Below are positions 21,811-33,059 of a stretch of 64,000 bases of DNA, one piece after another. Within the stretch, counting starts at the first letter, position 1. Each line of letters starts with the position of its first letter. Origin of the DNA: Gnetum montanum (taxonomy: Eukaryota > Streptophyta > Gnetopsida > Gnetales > Gnetaceae); NCBI GenBank assembly GCA_015680685.1, contig MNCI01020454.1, forward strand, positions 273,706 to 337,705, given 5' to 3'. The notes under the pieces are model-generated. The model worked only from the letters and a program-made list of their open reading frames with translations, was not told the origin of the DNA and made no database searches. A program made the position numbers and the translations under genes.

Positions 21811-22469
21811 ACAGATGACACACAATGATGGTAGATATCATAACATGTTGCATGGTGACTATGGTAGGGTGGTAGTTGCAAGAGGTAGGATGGCAGCAAA
21901 GTAGCTCATAGTGGCAAAGCATGATGTGGTAGTTGAGTATGATGTGGCAGGCATGAGATGGTAGAGCAAAAATAGGCTACGTTATCCTATATGTAGGACT
22001 AGGCCCAACATGGCCCTACATGGGGTTGCATGGCCCCTACGAGACTAGCATGAGCATTGTAGGGTAGATGTAGCCCTTAATGTGCCCTAATTTTTTTTTT
22101 AATTTTTTTTATTACTTTTCAAAATTGGAGGTCAACGTAGAACCCACAACCTCCTAGTTTTTCCAAATTTATCTTAAAATACAACAAAATTTAAATTTAA
22201 ATTAAAAATTAAAAAACACTTTTCATTTTAAATCTACACATAACTTGAGAAACATTGTATCTCCCTAATCGTAAGTTAGATTTTGACAAAATTAGTACCA
22301 TTGAAATCATCTCGAAGAGCACTACACATTCAACCAAAGATAATGCTTTTTTTTTTATCTATTAATAAAAAAATCATAAAATATGAACATTAGCGTTATG
22401 AAATCATAAATTAATTTAAGTTGATGCTTCCTCTTTTTCCCACTAAGGTTCTTGTTGTTATTTTATAAA

Positions 22470-24806
22470 TATGGAAGAAGTCTTTGCCCATCATAGCACA
22501 ACATCAGTGGAGGACTAAAGAAGGATTCTTCAAGGATTAAAAAATCCCTACACATCAAATATTTCAATTAACATCATGGCCATAAATTGTTAGGCTACAT
22601 CTGTAGCTCCTTCCCAAGTCCAAGGTTCTTTAGCTCCTTCACATAGTGCCAAATTGGTATCCAGTTTTTTGCATTAAAATAGTGTAATTTCTACTTCCAA
22701 TCATGTGCGTAGTTTACTTAAGAAGGAGGAGTTCTAGTATCTTATGTCTTCACAATTATCTAAATTAATTTTCTTCCCTATTTTCAAGGAAATATATTGC
22801 AAAAGCTTAATAGTTGAATGGTGTAATTAGTACAATAAAAATGATTTTTCTACTTCACAATTAGTTTTTGGAGTACTAACAATTACTCTTGCTAAAATCT
22901 GGACAGTTTTTGGTTTTCAATATGGGGAGGGTTCCTTAATTCCCTCAATTTTCTCTCCTATGTTTAAATTATTTTTCCAAAATGAATTATCCAATTATGT
23001 TTGATTTTGTTATCCTCAAAAGCCAATTTCATCATGAAGATTTCATTAATAAAATCCACTTTGATTTATGCCAATTCATCCATCGTTAGGTCTTATTGCA
23101 TCAATACCAAACTCATGTTAGTGTTCATTTCATATTTATACTTCATGGTGTTAAAAATGATATAGTTTATGATTGATCATTGCCTTGTTTTTCTACCTTA
23201 TACAATGTCATGAATGGAGTGGTTGCTACCTTTGAGAATCCCAATAAACCTTATACCATATGTTGAATATTCCTATTCATGTATTTAATCCTAATTTGCA
23301 ACCCTACCACTAGACTTTTTAGTCATTACAATCCCAGTTTATGTCCTAAATTTCTTGAAGATGGTAGAATTATGAAAAGTCAAATTAACAGTGCATGAAG
23401 GGGTCAAATGGTTTTGCAATAGGCTAGAATTCAAGAGGGAAGTAGTGAGGTATATATATATATATATATGTAATTATTGTTCTTACTTATGTATTTTTAT
23501 TTATTGATAGTACAATCTAGACTAAAGAATGAGCCAATTCAAGGTGCATAAACTGAGGATGTTCAAGGTACTTCATTCATTAAAGGTGCTTTATACTTTG
23601 AATGGGTACTACCCGATGAACAAATCATACTTACCAGCTCCAAGGTATGTATATATATGTAAATAATAGTATAGTTTATCATTTTACTTGTATATTTTTT
23701 TTTCTAATAAATTTATTCTTCTTCTTTTTCTTTTACAAAGGCAACGTACTAGGCAAGGTTCTAGCAACCCAAAAGTTACAAGACAAAAAGGCCAATAACA
23801 AGATACAAGATAGGATATGGGAAAGGAACTAGAGGTAAGTTTTAATTATTTTAAGGTTTGAATAATTCCATTTTATTTTTCTTATATGATGTTGACCTTT
23901 TGTGTTGTAGATGTCTTTGATTCAAAGGTACTTTATCTGAGAAATGAGGAGAGATGATACCATCAGCACTAGTGCTGAATAGACTTCCATTACTCTAGTT
24001 TCCATCCCTCTATCTAGATCATGGCATGTGGCTTCCACACATGCGACCCCATCTATTCATATAATTCTAGGAAAGGATCCCTTACTATAGGTGGTAACAA
24101 TATTAGTTTCTACATCTATTTCAGTAACTTTTTCAATCTCTACCTTAGCTTTCCCCGACTTACAAATATGGATGGTGATTTTTTTCAAGTAAGAATATAT
24201 TATTTTTTAGCATCTAGGTCAAAGGAACAAGTGGCATATTCCTTACTCCATTTGCGAAGATATCTTCCACATATGGGACTACCGATCATGCAACTTGAAG
24301 AAAGATTATGAATTGGTATAGATTGGTGATCCATAATTTGTTCATCTAATTTCTAAAGATGATTCAGAGGTTGTCACAAATTGGAGCAACTCATAGATGA
24401 GCTGGAGAGTGTGACATGTCTTGCTCACCGTCTGCTAATTTGTGAGCAATTCCTTTAAGTGGAGATTGATCATCTACGAGTGAGAATTTCTGATCTTCTT
24501 TTTTCTTTCTTTTATTTGATCTTATTATGCATAACTAATAATTTTGAAATTTTTTTTTGTATGTAGAGGAAAGAAAAAGAGTGGCAAAAATACATGGAAG
24601 ATCGATCTTTTCAAATGGATGTGTTGGAGACCCAACTAAAAAATAAGGAGAAGGAAACATCTACATCGAAGAGTGCTACTAAGTACATGAAGCAATTATG
24701 TGGTGGCTTGGTAGCATGGAAGGGGGTGCTCCCCAAAAAGGATGCCACTAATGAAGAATGGGAAGCACAATTGAAGACAGTTTTAGATCTCCTTGATGCA
24801 TTCTAA
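22470..24806 (+). pseudogene. Decayed plus-strand gene, possibly plant-mobile-domain-like
   Basis: Scattered pieces read like the N-terminal region of the plant mobile domain (aminotransferase-like) family: TSQLVFGVLTITLAKIWTVF followed by GFQYGEGSL (about 22855-22940). Further pieces lie at 24021-24311 (SKEQVAYSLLHLRRYLPHMG) and at 24594-24806, a charged, coiled-coil-like C-terminus (FQMDVLETQLKNKEKETSTS, then NEEWEAQLKTVLDLLDAF and a stop). GTATGT and CAG-like boundaries between pieces suggest introns. Such genes are often carried by transposons. The identity is tentative. Confidence 0.3.
23450..23469. repeat. (TA)n microsatellite
   Basis: About nine to ten TA units follow AGTGAGG. It lies in an intron-like, AT-rich part of the gene remnant. 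Confidence 0.9.
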
Positions 24807-24973
24807 TAAAATGATTGACCACTATTGTGATTCATGTTTTTCTTATTCTATATCTTCCTAATTTCTATGTTTCTCTTCTTCCTTGATATCTATTCCTGCT
24901 TAGATGTACTTCTATTTCTTATAATAAAAATAAAATAATATTTTCTTCCACTTTGACTCTTGAATTGTGGTTT

Positions 24974-24985
24974 GCTCTGATACCA
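24974..24985 (-). other. Primer binding site (initiator-Met type)
   Basis: The minus strand reads TGGTATCAGAGC two bases inside the LTR end. This is the common plant gypsy primer site complementary to the initiator tRNA-Met 3' end. Confidence 0.9.
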
Positions 24986-24987
24986 AA

Positions 24988-25491
24988 TGTAACATCCCGC
25001 TCTTGGATGTTGTAAAAAAAATGATCATTCATCACTTAATTCATCACATTCATAAGTAATATAATAAAAATATCATAAAATAATTTGAATAATGAATAAC
25101 TAGTAAATGAATAAATGGTAAATGGAATAGAAAAGAAAAAAAAATAAAAACTTTATTAATAAGAGTGGTTTACTATAAATTCCTCTAGGTTATCTTCCCA
25201 TGCCACTTGAGCCTTAGAGGTAATCCAACTTTTCCATCATGGTTAGGCTATCTACCGAAGGGGTAATCAATTCCTTCTTGTCCTACTTCATTTAGCTCTC
25301 ATCACTTGCCATTCTAGGCTCCACAACTCCATGCCATGCATGACCTCTAAACCTAACCATAAATTGCATAGGTCAAATAAATTCCGAAGTGATACATGAA
25401 TACTCATAACTTATCATAATGAGGCATCCATTCATTTGATGGTTAATTAGAATTTTACAACACATTTTTACTATTAATAAGAGATGGGACG
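24988..25491 (-). repeat. 5' LTR of the minus-strand chromovirus
   Basis: On the minus strand it ends GCGGGATGTTACA beside the primer binding site and starts near CGTCCCATCTC, where the other copy (922) has TGTTCCATCC. It matches 922-1395 over most of its length. About 504 bases. The start is set by that alignment, since the expected TG is mutated. Confidence 0.8.
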
Positions 25492-26630
25492 TTATAGGTA
25501 ATAGATAGTAACTTTTCCATATCCTCAACCACTAGGTTCTAATTGTGCATGGCTAGAACAATGTGTTTCATCCAAAGTTTTGTGAATTGGAATGGATCAT
25601 GACTTACCTATTTTCCATTCCTCTTCATCACCAGTAATTCCACAAACATCTTTAGATATGTAGAAAAAAATGCAAAGTAGAAATGCAACATTCTATTGAT
25701 ATTGTTCTAAAATTTTTAGGATTTCATCCCATAGCATGCAAACCAAGTAAGTAGCCCAGTTGAAATTTTTACCTTCGATGAGGATTGTTTCATGGTCCAA
25801 GCCCATCGAATGCCAATGATCTTGCTTTATGATTATAGCATGGGAAATGCCCTAGAATGGAACAATAAATCTTTTTAACCTCTACAACTTGGGACTAGTC
25901 TAGAGGCAAACCACCACTACCATGACAAGTGTTAAGCTATTCCTCCACCTCCTCCCTATGATCCACCTCTTTGCATACTTTGGTAACAACCTTAATGCTA
26001 TCACAAGATTGCTAAACATAAATTCATTAATATCTAAAGTAATAGGGATAACGTGAATATGATAGATGAACTTATTAAATTCTTTGTCAAATGAGTTAAT
26101 GACATTCACCATTTCTGTTGTAGGCATGGATAAGCCAAGAGACAAACAAATTCAGAAAACCTACATTGGCAATCCTCTCTTGGATCTCTCTAGGTGCTCT
26201 ACTAGCTAGTCACTATTGCATTGAATCCACTTCACTCCACTAGAGAATAAGTGTCTTCTATGTATGTCCTAAAGTGATCATGGCAATAGTAGATTTTGGT
26301 GGAGCACCTATAACATAATGAAAATAAACCATTAGCTTTGGCATAGGTACATCATACAAAATCAAAAAAATAACAAACATAACAAGTTAAAATTAAACTT
26401 TTAGTAACACTAATAAAACTAGTTAAACCATTAAGTCCTTGATAACAAAATAACTACACAACTAGAACATGCTAGTATTATATAAACAAAAAATAAAAAT
26501 AAAATTTTTTAAATTTTTCTTACTTGATGAAGGTAACATGGAAACCTTAAGGGAAATGAGTGCATGTGTATCCAATCCTGAAAGGTTTCACTAACTATGA
26601 GTAGGCCTGTTAGTCTACCACTTATGGCAG
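25492..26630. other. Unassigned AT-rich DNA
   Basis: Nothing here is recognisable. A minus-strand frame of 81 codons (25900-26145, with NSFDKEFNKFIYHIHVIPIT) lies just downstream of the phosphatase-like fragments at 26633-27241 and might belong to them, but no domain can be named. Confidence 0.4.
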
Positions 26631-26632
26631 AC

Positions 26633-27290
26633 TTAAGAGTAGCATGAGCTGTACCTGCTAAAGTCATCCTTTAGGTATTCCAACACTACAAACCTTATTG
26701 CTTTGCTTTGTAAGAGAACCTCTAGTACTATGTGGTTGAAGGATAAAACTTGATTACTCTTAATCAATCTTGTGTCATCTACCCTATACTGTGACATGTA
26801 AACCAAAGAAAAAAATTTATTAAAACCAAGTGGCCTAATGAGAACAATAGTTAAACAAAAAAAAATCATAGAATTACATTTACGCTTCCACATGGTAGAA
26901 GGTATAGGGAGGATTTTGAAACAGTGTGGACATAGTGACCTATCATCAACATGTTGTTGACATTGTATTGTATAAATTGAGGCATATTCCAAATTTGGAA
27001 TAACTTCTGTGTGTCAAGTGGTAGGGTTGTCGACCATGAAGTTGATGATGAGGTTGGTGAAACAGGATAATAAGGTTTCTAAAATAAATATTGTAGTATC
27101 AAAGGTCAAGTATGACCATAATATCACACTGAAGTTCTTAAACAAGAAGGCCACCAACTCTTTGGCCCTAGGCTTAAACCAAAGGTAACCACAATGTAGG
27201 ATCATATCAAAAGTTAAATGTTTAGGTCTTAATATATGCATGTATCATATAAGACCAACCAACTCAACCACCACTAGGATGGAATTCATG
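26633..27290 (-). pseudogene. Possible FCP1/NIF-type phosphatase fragment
   Basis: The piece at 27014-27241 contains CGYLWFKPRAKELVAFLFKN followed by FSVILWSYLT. It resembles the part of NLI-interacting-factor (FCP1-like) phosphatases where RPxxxxFLxFxFxxFxVxxWSS follows the catalytic DxD loop. A possible splice acceptor (TTGTGCAG, minus strand) precedes it near 27300. The next piece (26633-26992) has CPHCFKILPIPSTMWKRKCN and cannot be placed. The catalytic DxDxT loop is not visible. This may be a captured or processed gene fragment; the assignment is weak. Confidence 0.3.
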
Positions 27291-27299
27291 AAGACCCTG

Positions 27300-28790
27300 C
27301 ACAACCAAAATATAGCTATTAAAACACTACATGTCAGTAAGAAAAATTTAACAAAACTAAGCAAAAAATTATGAATATAATATTAATGTCACCATAGAAA
27401 ACCAAAATAACTAAATTCAAAGTTGAAACAATAAAAATCTAAAATCCAATCTATCAACACTTTGCGCATAAAAATTAAATGAAAACCAAGTAGCCTATTA
27501 ACATTGATGCAATCACATACTTACAATACACATAAACAAATTATAGAAATATTGTATTAATTATAAAAAATATCTTAAGAATCATATAAAAAGTTCAAAC
27601 CCATAACCAATATCACACAAATAGCTATAAAAATTTTCAACATAAATTTAATGAAATTTTGACTAGAAATCCTAGTTTATAGTGAAGAAATTATAGTAAA
27701 AACTCTAGGAAGGTTACATAAAAATTTTAAAAAATTAAAAAAACTATTAAAAACTACTATACAACATGTAAATAGCTTCTAGTAACCTTAAACATAACAA
27801 TTAAAACCCAAAAAATAGACCAACGTGGCCAATACAATCTAGGAAGTTTGCAAGTTTAACAATCGAAACTGGAACTATATATAGCAGTTTACATAACCAA
27901 AATTTTCACAAAATTTCATCAAATATTTTTTATAAGTCCATAAATTATAGATACACACAATTCAATAATCACTTTACACCAGTGTTGCAATAATAGGCAT
28001 GAAGAAAATTAACATAGCAACCCAAGATCACTTTGAAATTTTTTCCAAAAACCCAATTTACATTTGTAGTAAAACCTTTGGAAAATTATGAATTTTTTTT
28101 AAATTCAAAAATTGATGTAAAAATATTCTAAATAGTACTATAAATTTCCAAGAGGCTAGGAAATTGAAGAAAAAAATTACTAGAGATGTCAATACTGCCT
28201 GTCTCATAGGGGTAAATGCATTGCAAAACTAAACAATCACTATGTATTGTTTGATGGAAAAATTCATAAAAACTTAACCATAGCTCATAAATTAGTGATT
28301 TAAATTTTTTCATGACCATTAAGTAATGAAATACAAATCTATGGCCTAAAAAACTAAAAATGTTACTCTAATTTCTTACAAAAAATTGGAATGTGGTGCT
28401 AGTTTTTCAATAAAAAGTGGTGAAAACACATAGAATAGGTAGAATAAAAAAATCAAAAACATGGCACAAGAATGCCTTGAGGTAAAAATAACAAAGTCAC
28501 CACATTGAAACAAACTAAACCCAACATCCAAGTCATTCAAAGCTAAAATGTCTCAAACCCACAAACCTGGACAGCAAGAAAATGCCTAAATATCTTGGCC
28601 AAAATTAGTAAAAAATAGTGAAAGAAGGGTACGTCGTAGTTACGTTGGATGATCCTTCTCAAATGATGGACCCTGGTAGGTGAGAGATCCCTTTGATAGT
28701 AGTTTCCACATCCTATAGGATAGGGTTCTTATTAGTATATTTTGTTCTTTTTGATATATTGGACAGGTAAGTACAAAAATCATCAAATCC
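27300..28790. other. AT-rich DNA without recognisable genes
   Basis: Very AT-rich sequence, rich in AAAATT and CATAAA words. Short frames (28128-28319 and 28640-28837, minus) have no known motif. It could be intron of a decayed minus-strand gene or simply spacer. Confidence 0.5.
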
Positions 28791-28793
28791 ACT

Positions 28794-29258
28794 TCACCCC
28801 CTAGGAACTGTGTTGCTTGTTTGGGAGAAAATGGCAAAAATACATTGGGAGATGATGAGATATAGGTAATGAATGGTTGATAATCCTTGATTCCAAGTGC
28901 TACCTAGAAGAAATGGGTTGAGAAAAATGATTTGTGTAAAATTTATATGTTGGATGTCTTTCCATACTTCTGCATTGATGCCATAACTTTTGCACCCAAA
29001 ACACCCACTTAACATCCAATAAACTCCATGTTTAAAAAAGGAAAATATAAAATATTCTAATTTTACATCATTATCCTTTTCAAATAAATATTTAATATTA
29101 TGTGGGCCCACTAGGTATCTTTCAAGTAAAACACAAAAAATCCCAATACAATGGGATTTATGACTCATTAAAAAATATGCTAGGGTTGATGCCCAAATAC
29201 AATTGTTAAACTTCGGAATTGGTTGTAGGTCCCAACCATGATCAAGGTACAACTCCAA
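28794..29258 (-). CDS. Hypothetical 154-codon open frame
   Basis: It starts MELYLDHGWDLQPIPKFNNC and includes SHCIGIFCVLLERYLVGPHN and a cysteine-, aromatic- and hydrophobic-rich middle (HGVYWMLSGCFGC). I do not recognise any family. At this AT content an open frame of this length is uncommon but possible by chance. It lies upstream, in the same orientation, of the phosphatase-like fragments and might be part of the same old gene. The neighbouring minus frame at 29288-29479 falls inside tandem repeats. Confidence 0.2.
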   Translation of the reverse strand: MELYLDHGWDLQPIPKFNNCIWASTLAYFLMSHKSHCIGIFCVLLERYLVGPHNIKYLFEKDNDVKLEYFIFSFFKHGVYWMLSGCFGCKSYGINAEVWKDIQHINFTQIIFLNPFLLGSTWNQGLSTIHYLYLIISQCIFAIFSQTSNTVPRG

Positions 29259-29329
29259 CCATCCACACTCAACTCATTGAAGTCAAATTAATTCCTATCC
29301 AAAACTAGAAACCTAGACATTGGCACCAG

Positions 29330-30760
29330 AGGGTTTCTAATATCAAAAATGGCCAAAAAACATAGGAAAAGGGCACTATGAGCAAAGATACACTGGCCAT
29401 GAGCATATATACATTGGCCAAAATATCTTTGTAAGGAATGGAGATGACCTATACTAACTAAATCTCTAATTGACCTCAAACCCTAACTAGAGCCCTTTAT
29501 AGCCTTAAAAACCTAATAAACCATGTCAAATGATTTTGAAATCCATATATCCCTAAAATGTATGTTGGCATCAATCATAAATACACTAGCCAATCTATCT
29601 TTGGGTGGATTGAGTAGGAATGAATCAAGAAGACCTCAAACAACCACGAAAATTGCAAACATTGGAGCCTTCTTCAAGCCTTTGGTATCCTTGAAACCCC
29701 ATAGAACAAGTTCAAAAAAAGTTAAAAATAATCCAAATCTTGAAAATACTTTGGGGTAAGCCAAAACTATACTAACAAGTAGATTTTTAGGAGAAGGTAT
29801 AATAACAAGTAATCAACCAGTCAAATCAACCTTTGAATCCCTTTAGCTAGTCCCAAAATCTTGTTAGAGCCTTCGATAGCCATCAAACCTTGAAAATTGA
29901 TCCTAGAAATTTTCAAAATCATGAAACCTTACAAAGATACATTAGCATTAGCCAAAAATATACTATATATCATATTTTTAGGGAGAAGTCTTCAAACCAT
30001 ATCTCTAATGAACTTTTAGAGTGATAATTTTAAGCTTAAACCCTAACTTCAAACCCTAGTAATCCAAGAAGCTAAAAATTCTAGTTGAATGACCATACAT
30101 ACTCCCTAGAAATCAAAATTTCTTAATAAATAAGTTAGCATCTATAATAAATATTTTTTTCAAGATATTTTTTATTTTTAAGGTAGTTTTCATAGCCTTA
30201 TGACACTTCTGGGTTGTCCAAAACTCAACCGGAGAATCCTTGAATCTTGAATCCTGAAACTAGTTATCATTTGACCTTGGTTTGAGCATGAAAATTCCAA
30301 TTTTCATCAAAGATATGCTAGAGATAGGTAAAAATATGATATCTAATGTATTTTTCAGGTGTTGGGCTTCAAACTAACCTTAAATCAACTCACTTTGACC
30401 TCCAAATTATCATCCTACAACCTTGACAGTCCTACGCTACCCTAGGAGACTCTTGGAGTTAAATTTCCATGTTTTACACCTTATGAAATTAATTTTCTAG
30501 AGAAGATACCCTAGATCATGAAAAAATGTGTTGGCTAGCATATTTTTCAATCCTCGGCAACATGCAATGAGTTTAGGAGGTTAATTCAACACTAAAATCA
30601 ATAAGATCCTATTTCCAATACACAATGCTAGCATTTGAAGGTCTTAGGATCTTGAAACTAGCCCAAACAAATTCTAAATGTTATATTTGAACAAAATATA
30701 TGCTGGAAGCTATAGAAAACATGCTAGCCAACATAATTTTATGAGAGGTCCAACATATTT
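29330..30760. repeat. Degenerate tandem repeat of about 185 bp
   Basis: A block with the theme CATGCTAGCC...ATACACTAGCCAA...TATTTTTAGG, then TTCAAACCTAACCTC... and CCTTGAAA, recurs near 29390, 29565, 29760, 29940, 30130, 30305, 30525 and 30710, about 175-220 bases apart. Copies are strongly diverged. Long tandem repeats are common in the non-coding parts of Tat and Ogre elements, which fits the location upstream of the Tat-like pol. Confidence 0.6.
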
Positions 30761-30879
30761 TTTTTAAAAGGCTTCATTTTTGCCTCTAAAAAGGCTCAAT
30801 ACGACTTGCCCATATGCCCAAACTCTCCCATTGACCTTGCAGCCTTTTACCATGGCCTACCAAGGCCTAAAATTGTCAA

Positions 30880-31480
30880 AATGCAACTCTGATTGATCAA
30901 AATTGATCATGTTTTACCATATTTTATCCACCTTGGTTTGTTTAACCTTCTTCAATTATGTTTTGGCTTGTTTCAACCTTGTTGCACATTATTGATCTTC
31001 ATTGTCATATCATTTGGTGTAATTTGGCTTTATGTTCATCATTTTCATAACATTTGGACCTATTTAACCACATGTTTCTATCATTTGGCACCATTTGAAC
31101 CTTATTATACTTGCGTTAACATTAGTTGATGTCATAGGAGATCAATATGACCTTGTCTGACCTTTCTTGATGTGATTTTATGGGGTTTGGCTTGCATTTT
31201 ATCTTCATTTGTCCATCATTTAGCCAACATTTGGTCTCATTTGATCATCATTTAGCTTTTATTTGGCATTATTTCATACTATTTATTCTTTTTTCATCTT
31301 ATTTACCTTAACTCCTTTGTTATGTTCTATGTTGACCTTATTTGACATTTCTTATCATTTGATGGGGTTTGACCATCATTTAACCTCTTTTACATCATTT
31401 ATCATTTTGTTTCACTTATTTTTATTAACCTACTAGTTATAACCTTTTTTTGACCTTTTTTTGCCTTTTCTTTAATATGT
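30880..31480 (+). repeat. Short imperfect repeats of TCATTTGGC type
   Basis: Words such as ATCATTTGGC, CATCATTTAGC, ATTTGACC and CATTTGGAC recur every 10-30 bases, always followed by a T-rich stretch, giving a simple-sequence region without coding capacity. The 78-codon frame at 30893-31129 is a by-product. Confidence 0.6.
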
Positions 31481-31539
31481 TTTGACCCATATATACATTA
31501 TTACTAAAGTATTTTACATCATTTTGACATTACTTAATT

Positions 31540-32400
31540 ATTTTATCATCCAAGTGCCACTTAATGTGCTTACGGTTGACATGAAGGACTCGAGTATGGA
31601 TGCGTGGGCACATTTTAGTCTATGTATAGATGATCTCATGATGATGTTGAATAGTTCACTAACCTTAATTGCCTATATTTTGAGCTTGAGATTCTATTTG
31701 ATCACATAGCCTCTATAGAAAAGTCTCTAGAATGGCTTGAAAAACTAGTTAAAACCCTTGAACTTGAGGCTAGTGATATCACTGAAGGCTCTCTAGTTGA
31801 GGTTTTTTTCATGAGACACAATGTTAAGGAAAAAATCCTAAATTTAAGTTCCTAACTAGAACCTCAACAAGCTCAAGACATCACCAAGTCTCTCCAAGAT
31901 AAAATTAAGATCTTTGCTTGTTCATATGAAAATATGCTAAGTATTAATCCATGCCTAGTGTATCTACCTTAAAAGGATAAACTTTTTTATATCTACCACA
32001 TACTCTCTGACACATCCATTACCTTTCTACTTTATCAAAAATGAGATAATGAAGCTAAGCTAACTGTATACTACCTAAGCAATGCATTAATACCCTATGA
32101 GACCTGATACACCGAGGTTAAGAAGTATTGGCTAGTCCTAGTCTTTTCCTTGAAGAAGTGAAGACACTACTTCTTTAGGAGTTAAGTCAATGTCATGTGC
32201 AAGGACAATGTGCTTAACGCCATAATGAACAACATCTATGAATGTAGTCGAATAGCATGTTGAAAGGCCATAATAGTTGAGTTTAAGCTACATTACATCT
32301 TTCAAGGCTTAACGAAAGGTCAAGCTAGAGTACCACAACTCATAGCTTTCCTAGTGAAAGACCATGTAGCCATTGATCCTAAATTATTAGATGAGCATGT
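31540..32400 (+). pseudogene. Tat-like pol: RT N-terminal stub fused to gypsy RNase H
   Basis: It begins in the linker upstream of RT (VPLNVLTVDMKDSSMDAWAH), reaches DITKSLQDKIKIFACSYENM followed by LSINP, which corresponds to the FAWSYEDM start of Tat-type RT, and then passes directly to RNase H sequence: FYIYHILSDTSITFLLYQK, YYLSNALIPYET, YTEVKKYWLVLVFSLKK. The whole RT polymerase core (palm and DD motif) is absent, so about 1 kb has been deleted near 31950. Without RT this copy could not have supplied the enzyme. Confidence 0.75.
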
Positions 32401-32529
32401 CAACCTTGTTATGAAGTACCTGAGGGCTATGAGACTATTATGCACTTTGACAAAGCTTCAAGTTCCCATAGGCCTAGTGCTACCACCATCATAGCATCTC
32501 CTTCTTATGTAATTCAAGATTTCACCTAT

Positions 32530-32830
32530 CATTTTTAATTTTCATGTATCAACAATGTGGTGGAGTATGAAGGATTAATCATAGGAATGATGGTAGATTC
32601 AAAAATTCTTGTTATTGAGGTAACCTAGGTATTTGCCTATAAAGCTAAATACTTATAACCCTATTGTGACCTAGCTAAGAAACTTATGTAACAATTTATA
32701 GACGTTGACATTCAACATATACCCTTAAATAAAAATACCTTAGCTGATGTCATTACAACCTTAGCCCTAAGTGTGACACCTAATGTGTTTAGGCAGTTGT
32801 CTTTCCTAATAGTGAATTATGCTCTTTCCA
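32530..32830 (+). pseudogene. Second RNase H domain (archaeal-type) of the Tat-like element
   Basis: Translation reads SCINNVVEYEGLIIGMMV, then YCDLAKKL, FIDVDIQHIPLNKNTLADVI followed by TTLAL. This matches the NNxAEYEAL, HIPRxxNxxADALA pattern of the extra RNase H that plant Tat elements carry between the gypsy RNase H and integrase. The catalytic glutamate in EYEG is kept. Confidence 0.8.
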
Positions 32831-33059
32831 TCACATAAAACACTAAAGGCATCTGTATAGCCATAACTGGTAGTGCTCCTTAAAAGGAGGGGTATAGAGA
32901 TATCATGTTTTACCTCATGAATATTGATACTCCATAGAACCTTATGTATTCTTGAAAGGATTTTGCATGTAAACGATCAAAGTAATATGCCATTGTGGTC
33001 AATAAGACATCATTTCAAAGGCTGTATGATGGTATATTGTTAGTGTGATTTGGAAAAAT

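Larger units (their letters stand above)
20640..24960. other. Foreign segment between gag and the primer binding site of the chromovirus
   Basis: About 4.3 kb separates the Gag N-terminus (about 20460) from the primer binding site (24985), far more than a chromovirus leader. Inside are GC-richer DNA with CATGGCCC-type repeats (21190-21420 and 21990-22080), a 45-bp minisatellite (21458-21810), and a plus-strand gene remnant (22470-24806). I could not find terminal inverted repeats or a target duplication, so the exact ends and the kind of insertion are open. Confidence 0.55.
15905..25491 (-). mobile_element. Minus-strand chromovirus lacking its 3' LTR
   Basis: Reading leftward from 25491 it has an LTR (25491-24988), an initiator-Met type primer binding site, foreign DNA (24960-20640), then gag, protease, RT, RNase H, integrase and a chromodomain-like tail ending near 15905. 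The order is that of Ty3/gypsy chromoviruses. Its integrase and LTR match the fragment at 1-1395, so both are copies of one family in opposite orientation. No polypurine tract or 3' LTR follows the tail, so the left end was deleted or never copied. Confidence 0.85.
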
